A stretch of 64,000 bases of DNA from JAICWP01 sp035278025 (GCA_035278025.1 DATEJK010000124.1:19396-83395); one strand, 5' to 3'. Numbered from the stretch's first letter, positions 1 to 10,005 are shown. Made by a program: numbers and translations. The notes: generated by a model from the letters alone, not told the origin.

Positions 1-330
1 GAAAATCGCCGCCAGATCGGCGGTGAAGAAAGTGTCAGAGTCGGCAAACAGGACGCGCTCCTCCGCATGTTCGCGCGCAGCCTCCGCCAGAGCGGCAATC
101 TTGATGCGAAAAAGGTAGTTTCCCGGGCCGCGCCAGGCCCGCATCTTTTCCGCGCTCAATTCGTGCACCTGCACGCGACCAGCGAGCGGCTGGAAGACGC
201 CGGGCGCATCCGTGTACATGTGCACCTTCAGCTCCAGCACTCCCTTCCAGGCCAGCGCCGAGTACGCCGCATACAAGGCCTGCACCCATATGTTGCGCTG
301 CCCGCAGGCCAGGTAGATCAGGTGCTCCAT
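1..330 (-). CDS. Glycosyltransferase-like protein, N-terminal part (cut by window edge)
   Basis: An open frame starts at an ATG at 330 on the minus strand and runs 110 codons without a stop to the window edge, so the C-terminus is missing. The protein begins MEHLIYLACG and contains a hydrophobic strand followed by an acidic DSDTFF motif (about residues 99-104). That resembles the DxD motif by which GT-A fold glycosyltransferases hold a metal and a nucleotide sugar, and the segment before it, predicting alternating strands and helices, fits the N-terminal nucleotide-binding half. It is divergent from a GT39-like gene starting 80 bp away, so the two may share a promoter region and a role in surface glycan synthesis. 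Family assignment rests on one motif and fold-like pattern only; substrate unknown. Confidence 0.6.
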   Translation of the reverse strand, partial: MEHLIYLACGQRNIWVQALYAAYSALAWKGVLELKVHMYTDAPGVFQPLAGRVQVHELSAEKMRAWRGPGNYLFRIKIAALAEAAREHAEERVLFADSDTFFTADLAAIF

Positions 331-409
331 AGGATGATGTGGACGGCTGGGCTCGATTGTAACCCGCAAATCACAGGGTGGTAGACTGAGCCGGGAGCTC
401 CGAGCACAA

Positions 410-1744
410 ATGAGTCTGGATGCGGCTGAGGCGAACTATTCCCCCGAGGCGGCAGCCGGCACCCCGTCTCCCCCTGAAGTTTCTCCCCGGCGGAAGCTGT
501 TCCGCTCACCGGCTTTCATCGTTGTGGTCGCTCTGCTGCTACGCCTGCTGGTCATAACCGCAGGCCACACCTACCGCATTACTCCCCGGCGCGACCATTT
601 TCAGTTCGGCTGGGAGATGGGGCGCATCGCCCGCTCCCTGGCCGCCGGCCACGGCTTCGCAAATCCTACCGATCTGGAAACCGGGCCTACGGCCTGGGAG
701 GCGCCGCTCTATCCTTTTTTGCTGGCGGGAGTCTTCCAGGTGTTCGGTATTTACACCCACGCGGCCGCCTGGGTCATCCTCGCTCTCAACAGCCTGTTTT
801 CGGCGCTCACCTGTCTGACGATTTACCGCATCGGCGAACGCCTGTTCGCTTCCCAGCCTGCTCGCTGGGCAGCCTGGACCTGGGCCCTGTTCCCCTATGC
901 CATCTACTGGCCGGTACGGATCGTATGGGAAACCAGCCTCTCCGCGCTGCTGCTGAGCCTGGCAATCCTGCTGCCTTTGCGGGTGGACGACCGTCCGCGC
1001 CGTCGCGATTGGCTTTTGCTGGGCTTGCTGTGGGGCGTGATCGCCCTCACCAATCCCACGCTTTTGTCGTTTCTGCCATTTTCGCTGGCCTGGCTGTGGT
1101 GGCGCCTGCGCGGGCGCTCCGCCGCCGTGCTGGCCAATATGGCGCTATGCCTCGCACTCTGCAGCTCGATGGTCGCCCCCTGGCTGGCGCGCAACTACCG
1201 CGTCTTCAACCAGTTCGTCTTTATTCGCGATAACTTCGGACTGGAAGTACACACGGCCAACAACCCGGAGTCGGGCGGGTTATGGACCCGGTCCGAGCAT
1301 CCGGGCAACGATCCGCAGGCCATGCAGAAATTTGCCGCCATGGGCGAGCTGCCGTATATGAAAGCGCAACAACGCGCTGCCTTTAACTTTATTCGCCATC
1401 ATCCTGGCGAGTTCCTCGGCTTCTTCGCGGAACGCATTTTTTATTTTTGGGGCGGCAATCCCCAGATGACGCTGGTGCGCAGCTGGAGCATGGCGCCTGC
1501 CCGCCATGTTGCCTTCCTTATCTCCGCCTTCGCCGCTTTTGCCGGGCTGTGGCTTTGCTTTCGCCACCGTGTGCGTGGCAGCTTTTTGCTCGCCTGTTCG
1601 CTGCTGGTTTATCCCATCCCTTACTACATCGCCTTCCCTGCCCCGCGCTACCGCCACGCCATCGAACCGGAAATGCTGTTGCTTGTTATTTACGCCCTGT
1701 GGCTGGCCCGCGGCCGCGCCGTGCACTGGCCCACGGCCCGCTAG
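410..1744 (+). CDS. GT39/ArnT-like integral membrane glycosyltransferase
   Basis: 444 residues, mostly hydrophobic, with about ten predicted membrane segments beginning near residue 33. After the first membrane segment comes a charged extracytoplasmic loop with an RRDHFQFGWEM stretch; an acidic residue at this place is typical of the GT-C fold PMT/ArnT family. The phrase WEAPLYPFLLAGVF around residues 97-110 matches the usual P-x-YP loop of glycosyltransferase family 39 proteins. Such enzymes move a sugar from a polyprenyl-phosphate carrier to a protein or lipid at the outer face of the inner membrane. The start is an ATG preceded by a GGGAG stretch. Length is in the normal range for shorter bacterial members. 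The acceptor cannot be told from sequence. Confidence 0.75.
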   Translation: MSLDAAEANYSPEAAAGTPSPPEVSPRRKLFRSPAFIVVVALLLRLLVITAGHTYRITPRRDHFQFGWEMGRIARSLAAGHGFANPTDLETGPTAWEAPLYPFLLAGVFQVFGIYTHAAAWVILALNSLFSALTCLTIYRIGERLFASQPARWAAWTWALFPYAIYWPVRIVWETSLSALLLSLAILLPLRVDDRPRRRDWLLLGLLWGVIALTNPTLLSFLPFSLAWLWWRLRGRSAAVLANMALCLALCSSMVAPWLARNYRVFNQFVFIRDNFGLEVHTANNPESGGLWTRSEHPGNDPQAMQKFAAMGELPYMKAQQRAAFNFIRHHPGEFLGFFAERIFYFWGGNPQMTLVRSWSMAPARHVAFLISAFAAFAGLWLCFRHRVRGSFLLACSLLVYPIPYYIAFPAPRYRHAIEPEMLLLVIYALWLARGRAVHWPTAR

Positions 1745-2014
1745 CCAGGGGGTAAGAGATAGCTTCCGTTTTGCCGCCGATTCTTCGCTACTTCGCTCAG
1801 AGCCTGCCCTGAGCTAGTGAACGCAGCGAACGCCCCAGATCCTTCGCTACCGCTCAGGATTTCGGCAGCGGGCTCCCGCTTCGCTCACGCCCGCTAAGCG
1901 CCTCAAGATTACTTTGGTACGAAGCCGCTCCGTTAATTGCGCAAATTCGCTTTTCCGGTTTTAATAAATATTCGCGGCTTCCCCACCCGAAAATCCATCT
2001 AACACTCATCCTGC

Positions 2015-3271
2015 ATGCGCACCATTCTGCAAAAGCGCGAGCTGCGCTACGTGTTCACCGCCAACCTGATCTCCATGTTGGGGAGCGGGATGAACTCCGC
2101 CGCCGTGACCTGGTTCATCCTTCAGGCCACACACTCGGAGATGGCGCTGGGCACGCTGGTGGTGCTGCAGACCCTGCCCGCCATGGTGATGCTGCCCTTC
2201 ACCGGCGTCATCATTGACCGTGAGGACCGCCGCCATCTGGTGATGGCGCTGGATGCCATTCGCGCTCTCATGGTGGTAGGCGTGGCCACGCTGGCCTTTA
2301 TGCACCGCGCGCACGTGTGGGAGCTTTACCTGATGAACATGCTGGTGTCGGCGGGCTTCTGGATGTTCTGGCCGACCATCACCGCCCTCATCCAGGAGCT
2401 GACGCCGGACTCGCAGTTCGTGCATGCCAACACCTTCCTTCTCGCCGGGGTGCAGGGCGGCTGGTTGATTGCCGGCGCCCTGGTGGGATTCATGTACAAC
2501 CACATCGGCCTGGGCGGCGTGCTGCTGATTGACTTTGCCACCTACGTGGTTTCCTTCGGCTGCTATCTGGCCTTGCGCAAGGGCAAGCACACCGTGGCGG
2601 CGAGGGAACTGCCGGTCAACGCACCCGCCACGCACAGCTCGTGGTCTCGTTACTGGCAGGAGATGAGAGAAGGCATCAGCTACCTGCGCGGCAACCGCTA
2701 CGTGGTGTTGCTGGGCGCCAGCTGGGCCATGTTCATCGGCGCTATGTCCACGCAGAGCGTGGTCACCGCTCCGCTCAGCGACCGCCTGTTGCACGCCGGC
2801 GCCGTCGGTTACGGCTGGCTGAATGCGGGCTGGGGCATTGGCGCATTTCTGAGCGTGCTTTACGCTCCTCAAGTCATTCGCCGTCTGGAAGGGCGCCACA
2901 CCGTGGCCGTTGCCATGGGCCTGCTGGCGGCCAGCATCTTCATCGCGCCCTATTCTCGCCTGCTGGCGCTGGCGGTCGGGCTTTACGCGCTCATGGGCTC
3001 GGCACGCGGCGTGGGCGGCATCGCCATTTCCAGCAGCATGATGGAGCATGTACCGCAACGCTTCATGGGAAGAGTGCAGAACGCCTTCTATTTTGCCGGT
3101 ACCCTGCTGCAGGTGTGCCTGAGTCTGATTGTGGGCGCGGCGGCGCACCACGTCGGACTGGCTCTGGGCTTTGCCCTGATTGCAGGGGTGTACTTCGTGG
3201 CCTTCCTCACCTCGGCCTGGCCGTTGGAAACCGTGCCCACGCTCGCCCCGGGCGAAGCGGCCGGAGATTAG
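2015..3271 (+). CDS. MFS transporter (EntS/MFS_3-like exporter)
   Basis: 418 residues with a twelve-helix pattern in two halves. The first half has a short loop D-R-E-D-R-R after helix 2 (about residue 70), the usual MFS loop 2-3 signature region, and the start MRTILQKRELRYVFTANLISMLGSG is typical of the MFS_3 group that exports siderophores, macrolides or lipids. The protein would sit in the inner membrane and use the proton gradient. It stands alone on the plus strand, about 100 bp before fabI. Substrate cannot be inferred. A 270-bp spacer precedes it and shows only repeat-like sequence rich in CGCT and CAGGAT words. Confidence 0.8.
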   Translation: MRTILQKRELRYVFTANLISMLGSGMNSAAVTWFILQATHSEMALGTLVVLQTLPAMVMLPFTGVIIDREDRRHLVMALDAIRALMVVGVATLAFMHRAHVWELYLMNMLVSAGFWMFWPTITALIQELTPDSQFVHANTFLLAGVQGGWLIAGALVGFMYNHIGLGGVLLIDFATYVVSFGCYLALRKGKHTVAARELPVNAPATHSSWSRYWQEMREGISYLRGNRYVVLLGASWAMFIGAMSTQSVVTAPLSDRLLHAGAVGYGWLNAGWGIGAFLSVLYAPQVIRRLEGRHTVAVAMGLLAASIFIAPYSRLLALAVGLYALMGSARGVGGIAISSSMMEHVPQRFMGRVQNAFYFAGTLLQVCLSLIVGAAAHHVGLALGFALIAGVYFVAFLTSAWPLETVPTLAPGEAAGD

Positions 3272-3280
3272 GCAAAGCAT

Positions 3281-3320
3281 GTAGTCGGGAGTTAGGAATC
3301 CACCGCTCACTCCTGACTAC
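3281..3320 (+). terminator. Inverted repeat after the MFS gene
   Basis: Two 12-nt arms (3281-3292 and 3309-3320) pair with one G-T wobble, enclosing a 16-nt loop. It lies 10 bp after the MFS stop codon. No run of T follows on the plus strand, so it may be a weak terminator or an mRNA-stabilising hairpin. Confidence 0.4.
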
Positions 3321-3370
3321 CGAGTCCCGCCTCCTCCTCTGTTATCCTGTGCCCTTCACTGGAGACGCCC

Positions 3371-4141
3371 ATGAGCGACACCCTTGCCGGTCGTAATGCC
3401 GTTGTTTTTGGAGTGGCCAACAAGCGCAGCATCGCCTGGTCCATTGCCCAGGGACTGCACGCCGCCGGAGCGCGCCTGGCCATTACCTATCAGAACGAGC
3501 GTCTGGAGCAGGAAGCCAAGGACCTTATCCTCTCCCTGCCCGGCGCGGAAGCGTTTCGCTGCGACGTCAGCCAGGACCAGGAACTGGACCGTCTGTTCTC
3601 CGAACTGCGCGCCCGCTATGGCAAGCTGCACGTGCTGGTGCACAGCATCGCTTATGCGCCGGCCGAGGAATTGAAGGGCGAATTCCTCAGCACCACGCGC
3701 GAGGGCTTTCGCATTGCCCACGATGTCAGCGTTTACTCCTTGATCGCGCTGGCACGCGCCGCGGCCCCCCTCATGGAAGATGGCGGCAGCATTATCACCA
3801 TGACCTATTACGGCGCCGAAAAGGTGGTGCCGCGCTACAACGTGATGGGCGTGGCCAAGGCGGCGCTGGAAGCCTCGGTACGCTATCTGGCGGCTGACCT
3901 GGGCAAACGCCGCATCCGCATCAATGCCATTTCCGCCGGGCCCATCAAAACCCTGGCCGCGCGCGGCATCTCCGGCCTGGGCGACATGCTGAAGGCACAC
4001 GCCGAGCGCGCTCCCCTGCAGCGCAATGTGGATGTCAACGAAGTCGGCGCCACCGGCGTGTTTCTTGCCTCTGACGCCAGCTCCGGCATTACCGGCGAAA
4101 CCATCTACGTGGACTGCGGGTACAACATCATGGGGTTTTGA
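3371..4141 (+). CDS. fabI: Enoyl-[acyl-carrier-protein] reductase (NADH)
   Basis: 256 residues, the usual FabI length. It catalyses the last step of each fatty acid elongation cycle, reducing trans-2-enoyl-ACP with NADH in the cytoplasm. The N-terminus has the divergent Rossmann loop GVANKRSIAW (residues 14-23) typical of FabI rather than general short-chain dehydrogenases. The catalytic Tyr and Lys are seen in YYGAEKVVPRYNVMGVAKAA, with the spacing Y-x6-K in the last part. The INAISAGPIKTLAA segment matches the mobile substrate-binding loop region of FabI. A GGAG ribosome site lies 7 nt before the ATG. It is transcribed alone and is convergent with the transpeptidase gene. Identification is secure. 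Confidence 0.96.
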   Translation: MSDTLAGRNAVVFGVANKRSIAWSIAQGLHAAGARLAITYQNERLEQEAKDLILSLPGAEAFRCDVSQDQELDRLFSELRARYGKLHVLVHSIAYAPAEELKGEFLSTTREGFRIAHDVSVYSLIALARAAAPLMEDGGSIITMTYYGAEKVVPRYNVMGVAKAALEASVRYLAADLGKRRIRINAISAGPIKTLAARGISGLGDMLKAHAERAPLQRNVDVNEVGATGVFLASDASSGITGETIYVDCGYNIMGF

Positions 4142-4147
4142 AAACCG

Positions 4148-4182
4148 GTTGTCAGTTATCAGCGGTCATTTGTTAGTAAATC
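4148..4182. repeat. Degenerate 7-nt tandem array (word GTTATCA)
   Basis: Five successive 7-mers in strict register (4148, 4155, 4162, 4169, 4176), the first three ending in TCA. It fills the space between the fabI stop and the terminator hairpin. It is part of a family of 7/8-nt arrays found in many spacers of this window, each with its own word. Confidence 0.7.
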
Positions 4183-4184
4183 AA

Positions 4185-4207
4185 AAGGCCTCCTCGCGGG
4201 AGGCCTT
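4185..4207 (-). terminator. Rho-independent terminator for the transpeptidase gene
   Basis: Perfect 9-bp stem (4185-4193 with 4199-4207) and a 5-nt loop. Read on the minus strand it is followed by TTTTGATTT, a T-rich tail, so it should end transcription of the gene that stops at 4238. On the plus strand there is no T tract, but it could still slow fabI transcripts. Confidence 0.8.
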
Positions 4208-4242
4208 GCTGAAAACTGAAAGTTGATGGCTGAGAGCTTACT
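4208..4242. repeat. Degenerate 7-nt tandem array (word GCTGAAA) holding a stop codon
   Basis: Five 7-mers in register (4208, 4215, 4222, 4229, 4236). The last unit contains the TAA stop codon (4238-4240) of the minus-strand transpeptidase gene, so the array reaches to the end of the coding sequence. Confidence 0.7.
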
Positions 4243-5476
4243 GCGTGGCGCCCGTGGTCTGCACGCTGGAGGTGGATTCGGGCACGCCCGGGTTTTTCAC
4301 CATGAAGAAACTGTGGTCATAGAGGTCGCGGTACATGCGGCCGGCAATCTCCGCCGCCTTGGGACCAAAGGTGGGCCGCCCGCCCTCCAGGAAAACCACC
4401 ACCACCACGCGTCCTACGTTAGTGTTAGCGTAGGAGGCGAACCAGCCAAAGCGAGTGCCATCTTTCGAGCAGGTGCCGGTCTTGCCTAAAATTTCTTCTT
4501 CATTGAAGTTCACGCGCACGCTGCGGGCCGTGCCGTACTCCACCGCGCCCGCCATGCCGTCAGAAATTTCGGGAATCGCCGGCGCAATGTTCAACTGGCG
4601 CTTGATGCGCGGTTCAAAGTTGGCCACTTGCTCGGGCGTTGTCGGATGCTGCAGGTAATAAAGCGTGCCGCCGTTGGCAATGGCCGAGACCATGGCGCCC
4701 AGTTGCAGCGGGGTCATGGAAACGCCTTCGCCGAAGGAGCACATCCTGCCTACTCCGCCGTCTTTGGCGGGAATCACGTGGTCGGGATACTCGCCCAGTT
4801 GCTCTCCGGGGATGTTGTAACCCGCCAACTCACCCAGGCCGAACTGATGCGCGTAATAGGCCACCTTCTCAAATCCCAGCTTGCGTCCTAGCGCTTCAAA
4901 ATAAGCGTTGTTGGAGTGGGCCAGAGCCTGCGTCAGGTTGAGGCGGGAGCGGCGGCCCAGGCGGATCCGGGTGTCCTTGTCAATTACCCCTTCACTGAGC
5001 GCTGCCAAGGCCACCGACAACTTGATGGTGGAGCAGGGCATCGCGCCGCTGGAAAGGGCCAGCTTCTGGTTGACCATGGCCAGAATGCGGCCGCTGGTGG
5101 GCTCAATAGCTACTACCGTGCCGTTCATGTTGCCCAGGGCATCCACCGCCGCCGCGCGGACGATCGGGTCCTCGCCGGCGGTGATGTCTCCGTCGGCTAC
5201 ATCATCGCTGAACGAACTGGTGTAAAAGCGCTCGTAATAGCGATGACGACGGGCATAACGGCGGGAGCGGCGCGTCCGGCGTGCGTGCAGCGCGCGGGTA
5301 CGGCGCAGACGGCTCATCCGCCGCCGGGCGCGGGCGTTCTCCGTAATTCTGTGCTTGGATTTGGCGCGGGTGCTGCGGTGCGTGCTGATGGTCGCCGCCA
5401 GGGCGGAGATCTCGAGAGCAAGGAACGCCAAAAGCAGAAGGGCGATTTGGGTGGCTCGCAAACTCTTTTTCATCAC
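4238..5476 (-). CDS. Stand-alone penicillin-binding transpeptidase with Arg-rich linker
   Basis: 412 residues. Residues 5-29 form a signal or membrane anchor, and residues 30-85 are extremely basic, with nearly half Arg or Lys. The rest is a penicillin-binding transpeptidase domain with the three active-site motifs: STIK (149-152, catalytic Ser149), SNN (188-190) and KTGT (332-335). It therefore probably cross-links or edits peptidoglycan in the periplasm. It lacks the N-terminal dimerisation domain of class B PBPs and is closer in layout to stand-alone transpeptidases or class D beta-lactamase relatives. The first codon is GTG, with an ATG one codon later; ribosome site spacing is poor for both. 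It lies downstream of ftsZ on the same strand but 424 bp away, with its own terminator. Confidence 0.85.
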   Translation of the reverse strand: MMKKSLRATQIALLLLAFLALEISALAATISTHRSTRAKSKHRITENARARRRMSRLRRTRALHARRTRRSRRYARRHRYYERFYTSSFSDDVADGDITAGEDPIVRAAAVDALGNMNGTVVAIEPTSGRILAMVNQKLALSSGAMPCSTIKLSVALAALSEGVIDKDTRIRLGRRSRLNLTQALAHSNNAYFEALGRKLGFEKVAYYAHQFGLGELAGYNIPGEQLGEYPDHVIPAKDGGVGRMCSFGEGVSMTPLQLGAMVSAIANGGTLYYLQHPTTPEQVANFEPRIKRQLNIAPAIPEISDGMAGAVEYGTARSVRVNFNEEEILGKTGTCSKDGTRFGWFASYANTNVGRVVVVVFLEGGRPTFGPKAAEIAGRMYRDLYDHSFFMVKNPGVPESTSSVQTTGATQ

Positions 5477-5857
5477 TCCCTGACCATCCCCGGGGCCGTT
5501 GCCAACACTGTCATGTGCACGAAACCTGCCACTCTGGAATGCCGGTGGCCTACTTGTACTAACGCTTAGATAGTATGAGAGTTGCTGTTTCGCCGCAATG
5601 GAAAAAAGGCTCTATCGGTGACCTCGGAGTCGAATCATTAAGCGACTCAGATACAGCTACTTAGGCGAGAGTTACTCATGTGAGGATGCCTTCCGTAATA
5701 GGCAGGGCATTTACTTCCCTGATACTGGACCTAAGTACAAATACAGCGAGGATTGACTCCGGGTCTTCACGCCCTTGTCGGCCCCCATCAGGCGCAAAGT
5801 TTTGCATTTTTGACCGTGGCGGTCAGTGGAATGACAGAAAACGGCGAGAGCAGGGGT
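5477..5857. other. Spacer between ftsZ and the transpeptidase gene
   Basis: No credible gene is seen. The part next to 5476 must hold the promoter of the minus-strand transpeptidase gene, but no strong -35/-10 pair stands out. The middle (5620-5760) has lower GC than the surroundings. A hairpin closes the ftsZ side and is listed separately. Confidence 0.5.
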
Positions 5858-5890
5858 GCCCCACCCTTGCGCTCTTTGCAAGGGTGGGGC
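5858..5890 (-). terminator. ftsZ: Long hairpin just downstream of ftsZ
   Basis: Perfect 13-bp stem (5858-5870 with 5878-5890) and a 7-nt loop, starting 10 bp after the ftsZ stop codon. There is no T run right after it on the minus strand, so it may work as an end-stabilising hairpin, a factor-dependent stop, or a copy of a dispersed palindrome. Confidence 0.55.
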
Positions 5891-5900
5891 CCACTCAGAT

Positions 5901-7133
<1,233 letters not shown>

Positions 7134-7209
7134 GACTTGCGCTCTCCGCTCCTCATACCGAAATTTGCTTCAACTGCCTGATTTCCACTTCTGATCTCGT
7201 GCCCAATAC

Positions 7210-8451
7210 CTACAGCCGTATCCCCTGCGCTGCCTGGCCTTTGCTGAACAGCGCCTTCAGCTTGCCTACGCCCCATCTCTCGTCATGGTTGCCGCGGACG
7301 AGGCGGGCGCGGTGGCCGTAAAAAATCATGCCAATTACGGTGGTGAATTCGGGCTCGGCCAGCAGGGCCGGCATTTTGGCCAGCGGCGACGGCCATCCCA
7401 GGCGCACCTGCTTGCGCAGCACCGATTCGGCAATCTCCAACATCCCGCTCAGCCGCGCCCCGCCGCCGGTGAGCACCACGCCGGCGCCGCAACTCTCCAG
7501 CAGCCCGCCGTGCCGCAGTCCGTCGCGCAGCATCTCAAACAGTTCGCGGGCCCTCGGCTCCAGAATTTCTCCCAGTACCCGCTGTGCGATCATGCGCGAA
7601 GGCCGATCTCCCACCGAAGGCACCTCCACCTCATGACCCTCGGGAATGCGGGTGACCACGGCACAGCCGTAACTTCGTTTCAGCTTCTCCGCTTCCACCA
7701 GCGGAGTTCGCAAACCGACGGAAATGTCGCTGGTAAAGTGGTCGCCGCCCACGGGCAGCACGGCGGTATAAGCCACTGCGCCATCCTGAAAACCGACCAC
7801 CTCGGTGGAACCGGCGCCAACATCCACCAGGCACACGCCCAATTCGCGCTCTTCAGGGCGCAGCACGGCGTCGGCGCAAGCCAGCGGCTCAAACACCGTG
7901 TCGCTCACGTGCACCCCGGCGCGGTTGAGCACGGTGACCACATTCTGTGTGGCGCTGTTGGCGGCGGTCACAACGTGCACTTTCACTTCCAGCTTGCTGC
8001 CCATCATGCCCAGAGGATCGCGAATGCCGGGCTGGTGGTCGAGGATGAACTCCTGCGGCAGCAGGTGGAGAAAGTCGCGGTCGTTGGGCAACGAAATGGC
8101 CTTGGCCTTTTCCACGGCGGAGCGGATTTCATCGCGCGTAATTTCGCGAGGACGCTGGCCCAAACTGATGCCGCCTACGCTGTTCACCCCGCGCACGTGA
8201 GACCCCCCCACGCCCACGATGGCGCGTTCGATGGGGGCGGATATTCCGTCTTCCGCCTGCTCCACCGCTTGCTGCACGGAAGCCACGGCCCGCTCCAGGT
8301 CCATGATGACCCCCTTGCGCGAGCCCAGCGAATCAGCCACGCCGTGACTGCGGTAGCGCAGCCCGGCTTCGGTAATTTCGGCCACCAGCGCGCAAGTCTT
8401 GGCGCTGCCTACGTCAATTGCGGTCAGGAGATGCGGGTTGTTGTTTGCCAT
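7210..8451 (-). CDS. ftsA: Cell division protein FtsA
   Basis: 413 residues of the actin/Hsp70 ATPase superfamily. It tethers FtsZ to the inner membrane. The phosphate-1 motif AIDVGSAKTCAL is at residues 11-22, the phosphate-2 loop LVDVGAGSTEVV around residue 203, and the adenosine motif VLTGGGARL near residue 330. The end, GVGKLKALFSKG, is a basic amphipathic helix typical of the FtsA membrane-targeting sequence. The 1C domain characteristic of FtsA (insert after residue 85) is present. It lies between ftsQ and ftsZ in the usual dcw order. Confidence 0.97.
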   Translation of the reverse strand: MANNNPHLLTAIDVGSAKTCALVAEITEAGLRYRSHGVADSLGSRKGVIMDLERAVASVQQAVEQAEDGISAPIERAIVGVGGSHVRGVNSVGGISLGQRPREITRDEIRSAVEKAKAISLPNDRDFLHLLPQEFILDHQPGIRDPLGMMGSKLEVKVHVVTAANSATQNVVTVLNRAGVHVSDTVFEPLACADAVLRPEERELGVCLVDVGAGSTEVVGFQDGAVAYTAVLPVGGDHFTSDISVGLRTPLVEAEKLKRSYGCAVVTRIPEGHEVEVPSVGDRPSRMIAQRVLGEILEPRARELFEMLRDGLRHGGLLESCGAGVVLTGGGARLSGMLEIAESVLRKQVRLGWPSPLAKMPALLAEPEFTTVIGMIFYGHRARLVRGNHDERWGVGKLKALFSKGQAAQGIRL

Positions 8452-8486
8452 GATCTCGTTTCACTGTCACCCGGTTTGAAGCCGGC

Positions 8487-8539
8487 GGCTAAGCTCGCTT
8501 GCTGACTGGCCGGCTAGCCAGACAGAAAGCTAGCCAGCT
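8487..8539. repeat. Degenerate 8-nt tandem array (word AGCTAGCC) at the ftsQ stop
   Basis: About six 8-mers built on GCT/AGCC words fill the ftsA-ftsQ spacer. The TAG stop of ftsQ (8530-8532) lies inside the array, so the last codons of ftsQ are array sequence. Confidence 0.6.
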
Positions 8540-9687
8540 CGTTTCACGTGCCGCGGGCGGCGGTGTTTCGCCACTTTTTTATGCTTGCCCGCCCTCGCCA
8601 CACGTGCCGGCAGCTTCGCTATCCGGTCCGGCTTTCGCCCGCCGTGCCCCAACGGGCTGCTGGCCCGCTTCAAGTCGGTGGTGGTCAAAGCCGCCGGCTT
8701 CACTCCCGCGGCAATGGCGGCGCGCGCCGCCGGTCCGCTCAGCGGCTTTTGCGCCAGCAAGCTCGTATCCGGATTCACGATGATCTGCCGGTCGTAGCGC
8801 AAATCCACCGAATCCAGTTTCTGAAACTGCTGCCGCCATTCCGCCACGTGGGTCACGTAAATCTTGTAGCGCTGCAGAAAATTTCCCGCTCCCAGATGCA
8901 CCAATACCGCCCCCGAAGGATCGTTGACCATGACCTTCACATCATCGGGGTCCGACAGGTCCACTTCGCTGAGGTCCTGGGAATAATGCGCGCCGCTGGA
9001 ATCCAGGTCCTGAATGAGCTGGCTATAAATATCCATGCGCGCGGCGCGGGTGGAGAGCGGTTCCGCTTCGCCCATGCCCACAATCACGGGAAACGAGTAT
9101 TGCTGGTGACCGCCCACGGGCAGGTCCATGACCACGCCATCGGCGTCAATCAGGGAAATATGGGAGCCGATGCGGGCGAAAGCCACCGGCGTGCGCTCCT
9201 GAATCTGCACCTCCAGCCGGTTGGGCAGGAAGCGCATGACCGCCGCCGATTTCACCCACGGAATCCGCTCCAGTTGCTTCTGGCGCTGGGCTAGAGGAAT
9301 AAAAAAAGTGTTGCGGCCAATGTCGCCGCCCATCACTTCCATCACCTGGGCGCGGCTGACGTTGTGATTGCCGGAAAGCCCAATGTCGTCGCTGGACTCA
9401 ATGGTGAAGCGCCAGGAGTGGGCGCCGTACTGCATGGCTACGCCGGCAACTATGGCGATCAGGATGAGGAGAGCAGCTACGACAGCGGCCCGTTTCAGCC
9501 GGTGGGCGGCTTTTCTGGGAAGGGACCCTCGACGGACAGAGACACGCTTCTGCGCGCGCAAAAACGGCGATTCTTGCTCGGATTCCAAGTCAACCAGGCG
9601 GGCATCATCCAGCGTGGCGGGAATGTACTCCGCACTGGGCGTGAGCTCCAGGTCGTCCTGGGCAGGTGGAACGTTTCTACGCGCCAT
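8530..9687 (-). CDS. ftsQ: Cell division protein FtsQ
   Basis: 385 residues. A cytoplasmic N-terminus of about 65 residues is followed by one membrane helix (about 66-88), then a POTRA domain (about 95-165, with the phrase LSGNHNVSRAQVMEVMGG) and a FtsQ/DivIB beta domain. It is part of the FtsQ-FtsL-FtsB complex that controls septal synthesis. The C-terminal 80 residues are rich in Ala, Lys and Arg and end HVKRAG, an extension beyond the usual FtsQ domain. The last codons fall in an 8-nt repeat array. It stands between the M24 peptidase gene and ftsA, with a 318-bp spacer upstream. Confidence 0.92.
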   Translation of the reverse strand: MARRNVPPAQDDLELTPSAEYIPATLDDARLVDLESEQESPFLRAQKRVSVRRGSLPRKAAHRLKRAAVVAALLILIAIVAGVAMQYGAHSWRFTIESSDDIGLSGNHNVSRAQVMEVMGGDIGRNTFFIPLAQRQKQLERIPWVKSAAVMRFLPNRLEVQIQERTPVAFARIGSHISLIDADGVVMDLPVGGHQQYSFPVIVGMGEAEPLSTRAARMDIYSQLIQDLDSSGAHYSQDLSEVDLSDPDDVKVMVNDPSGAVLVHLGAGNFLQRYKIYVTHVAEWRQQFQKLDSVDLRYDRQIIVNPDTSLLAQKPLSGPAARAAIAAGVKPAALTTTDLKRASSPLGHGGRKPDRIAKLPARVARAGKHKKVAKHRRPRHVKRAG

Positions 9688-10005
9688 CAGCCGTATTCAG
9701 TTGTCGTCGAGAATCGCCGCAGTAACTATAGCTGCTTTGGTTCAAATTTGAGACAGGTATTTTTCCACAGGCGCTCAGATTCATCGCCGCTGATAAACGC
9801 GGGTGAACGCGGACCAATATTGGGGAATCAAGTATGACAACAGAGCGCCGGAGCGGCCGCCAGATCCGTTCGCCGCGGATGAACGCAGATCAACGAGGAT
9901 CGTCGCTGTGGCCTGACGCGGGCGAGGGCGCCCGCGCCACAAGATTTTGAAAAATCTGCGGTCATCCGGGTGAATCCGCGGCGATGAATCCGGGTTTGAC
10001 CGAAA
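9688..10005. other. 318-bp repeat-bearing spacer between ftsQ and the M24 peptidase gene
   Basis: No gene seen. It carries three copies of a dispersed short repeat built around CGCGGATGAACGC (about 9783-9811 and 9872-9897 on the minus strand, 9961-9986 on the plus strand) and one long GC hairpin (9908-9940). Such filler inside a dcw operon is unusual. Confidence 0.6.
9908..9940. repeat. GC-rich hairpin repeat (GCGGGCG type)
   Basis: Stem GCGGGCG (9918-9924) with CGCCCGC (9929-9935), loop AGGG, extended by GTGGC (9908-9912) with GCCAC (9936-9940) across a 5-nt bulge. Similar hairpins are at 24946-24963 and 26825-26841. Confidence 0.6.

Noticed and set aside
2006..3310. 434-codon minus-strand open frame
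   Set aside because: It is antisense to the MFS transporter gene, rich in His and Gln, and has no membrane or domain pattern.
9735..9765. tRNA T-arm-like GGTTCAAAT
   Set aside because: No acceptor or anticodon stems can be built around it.
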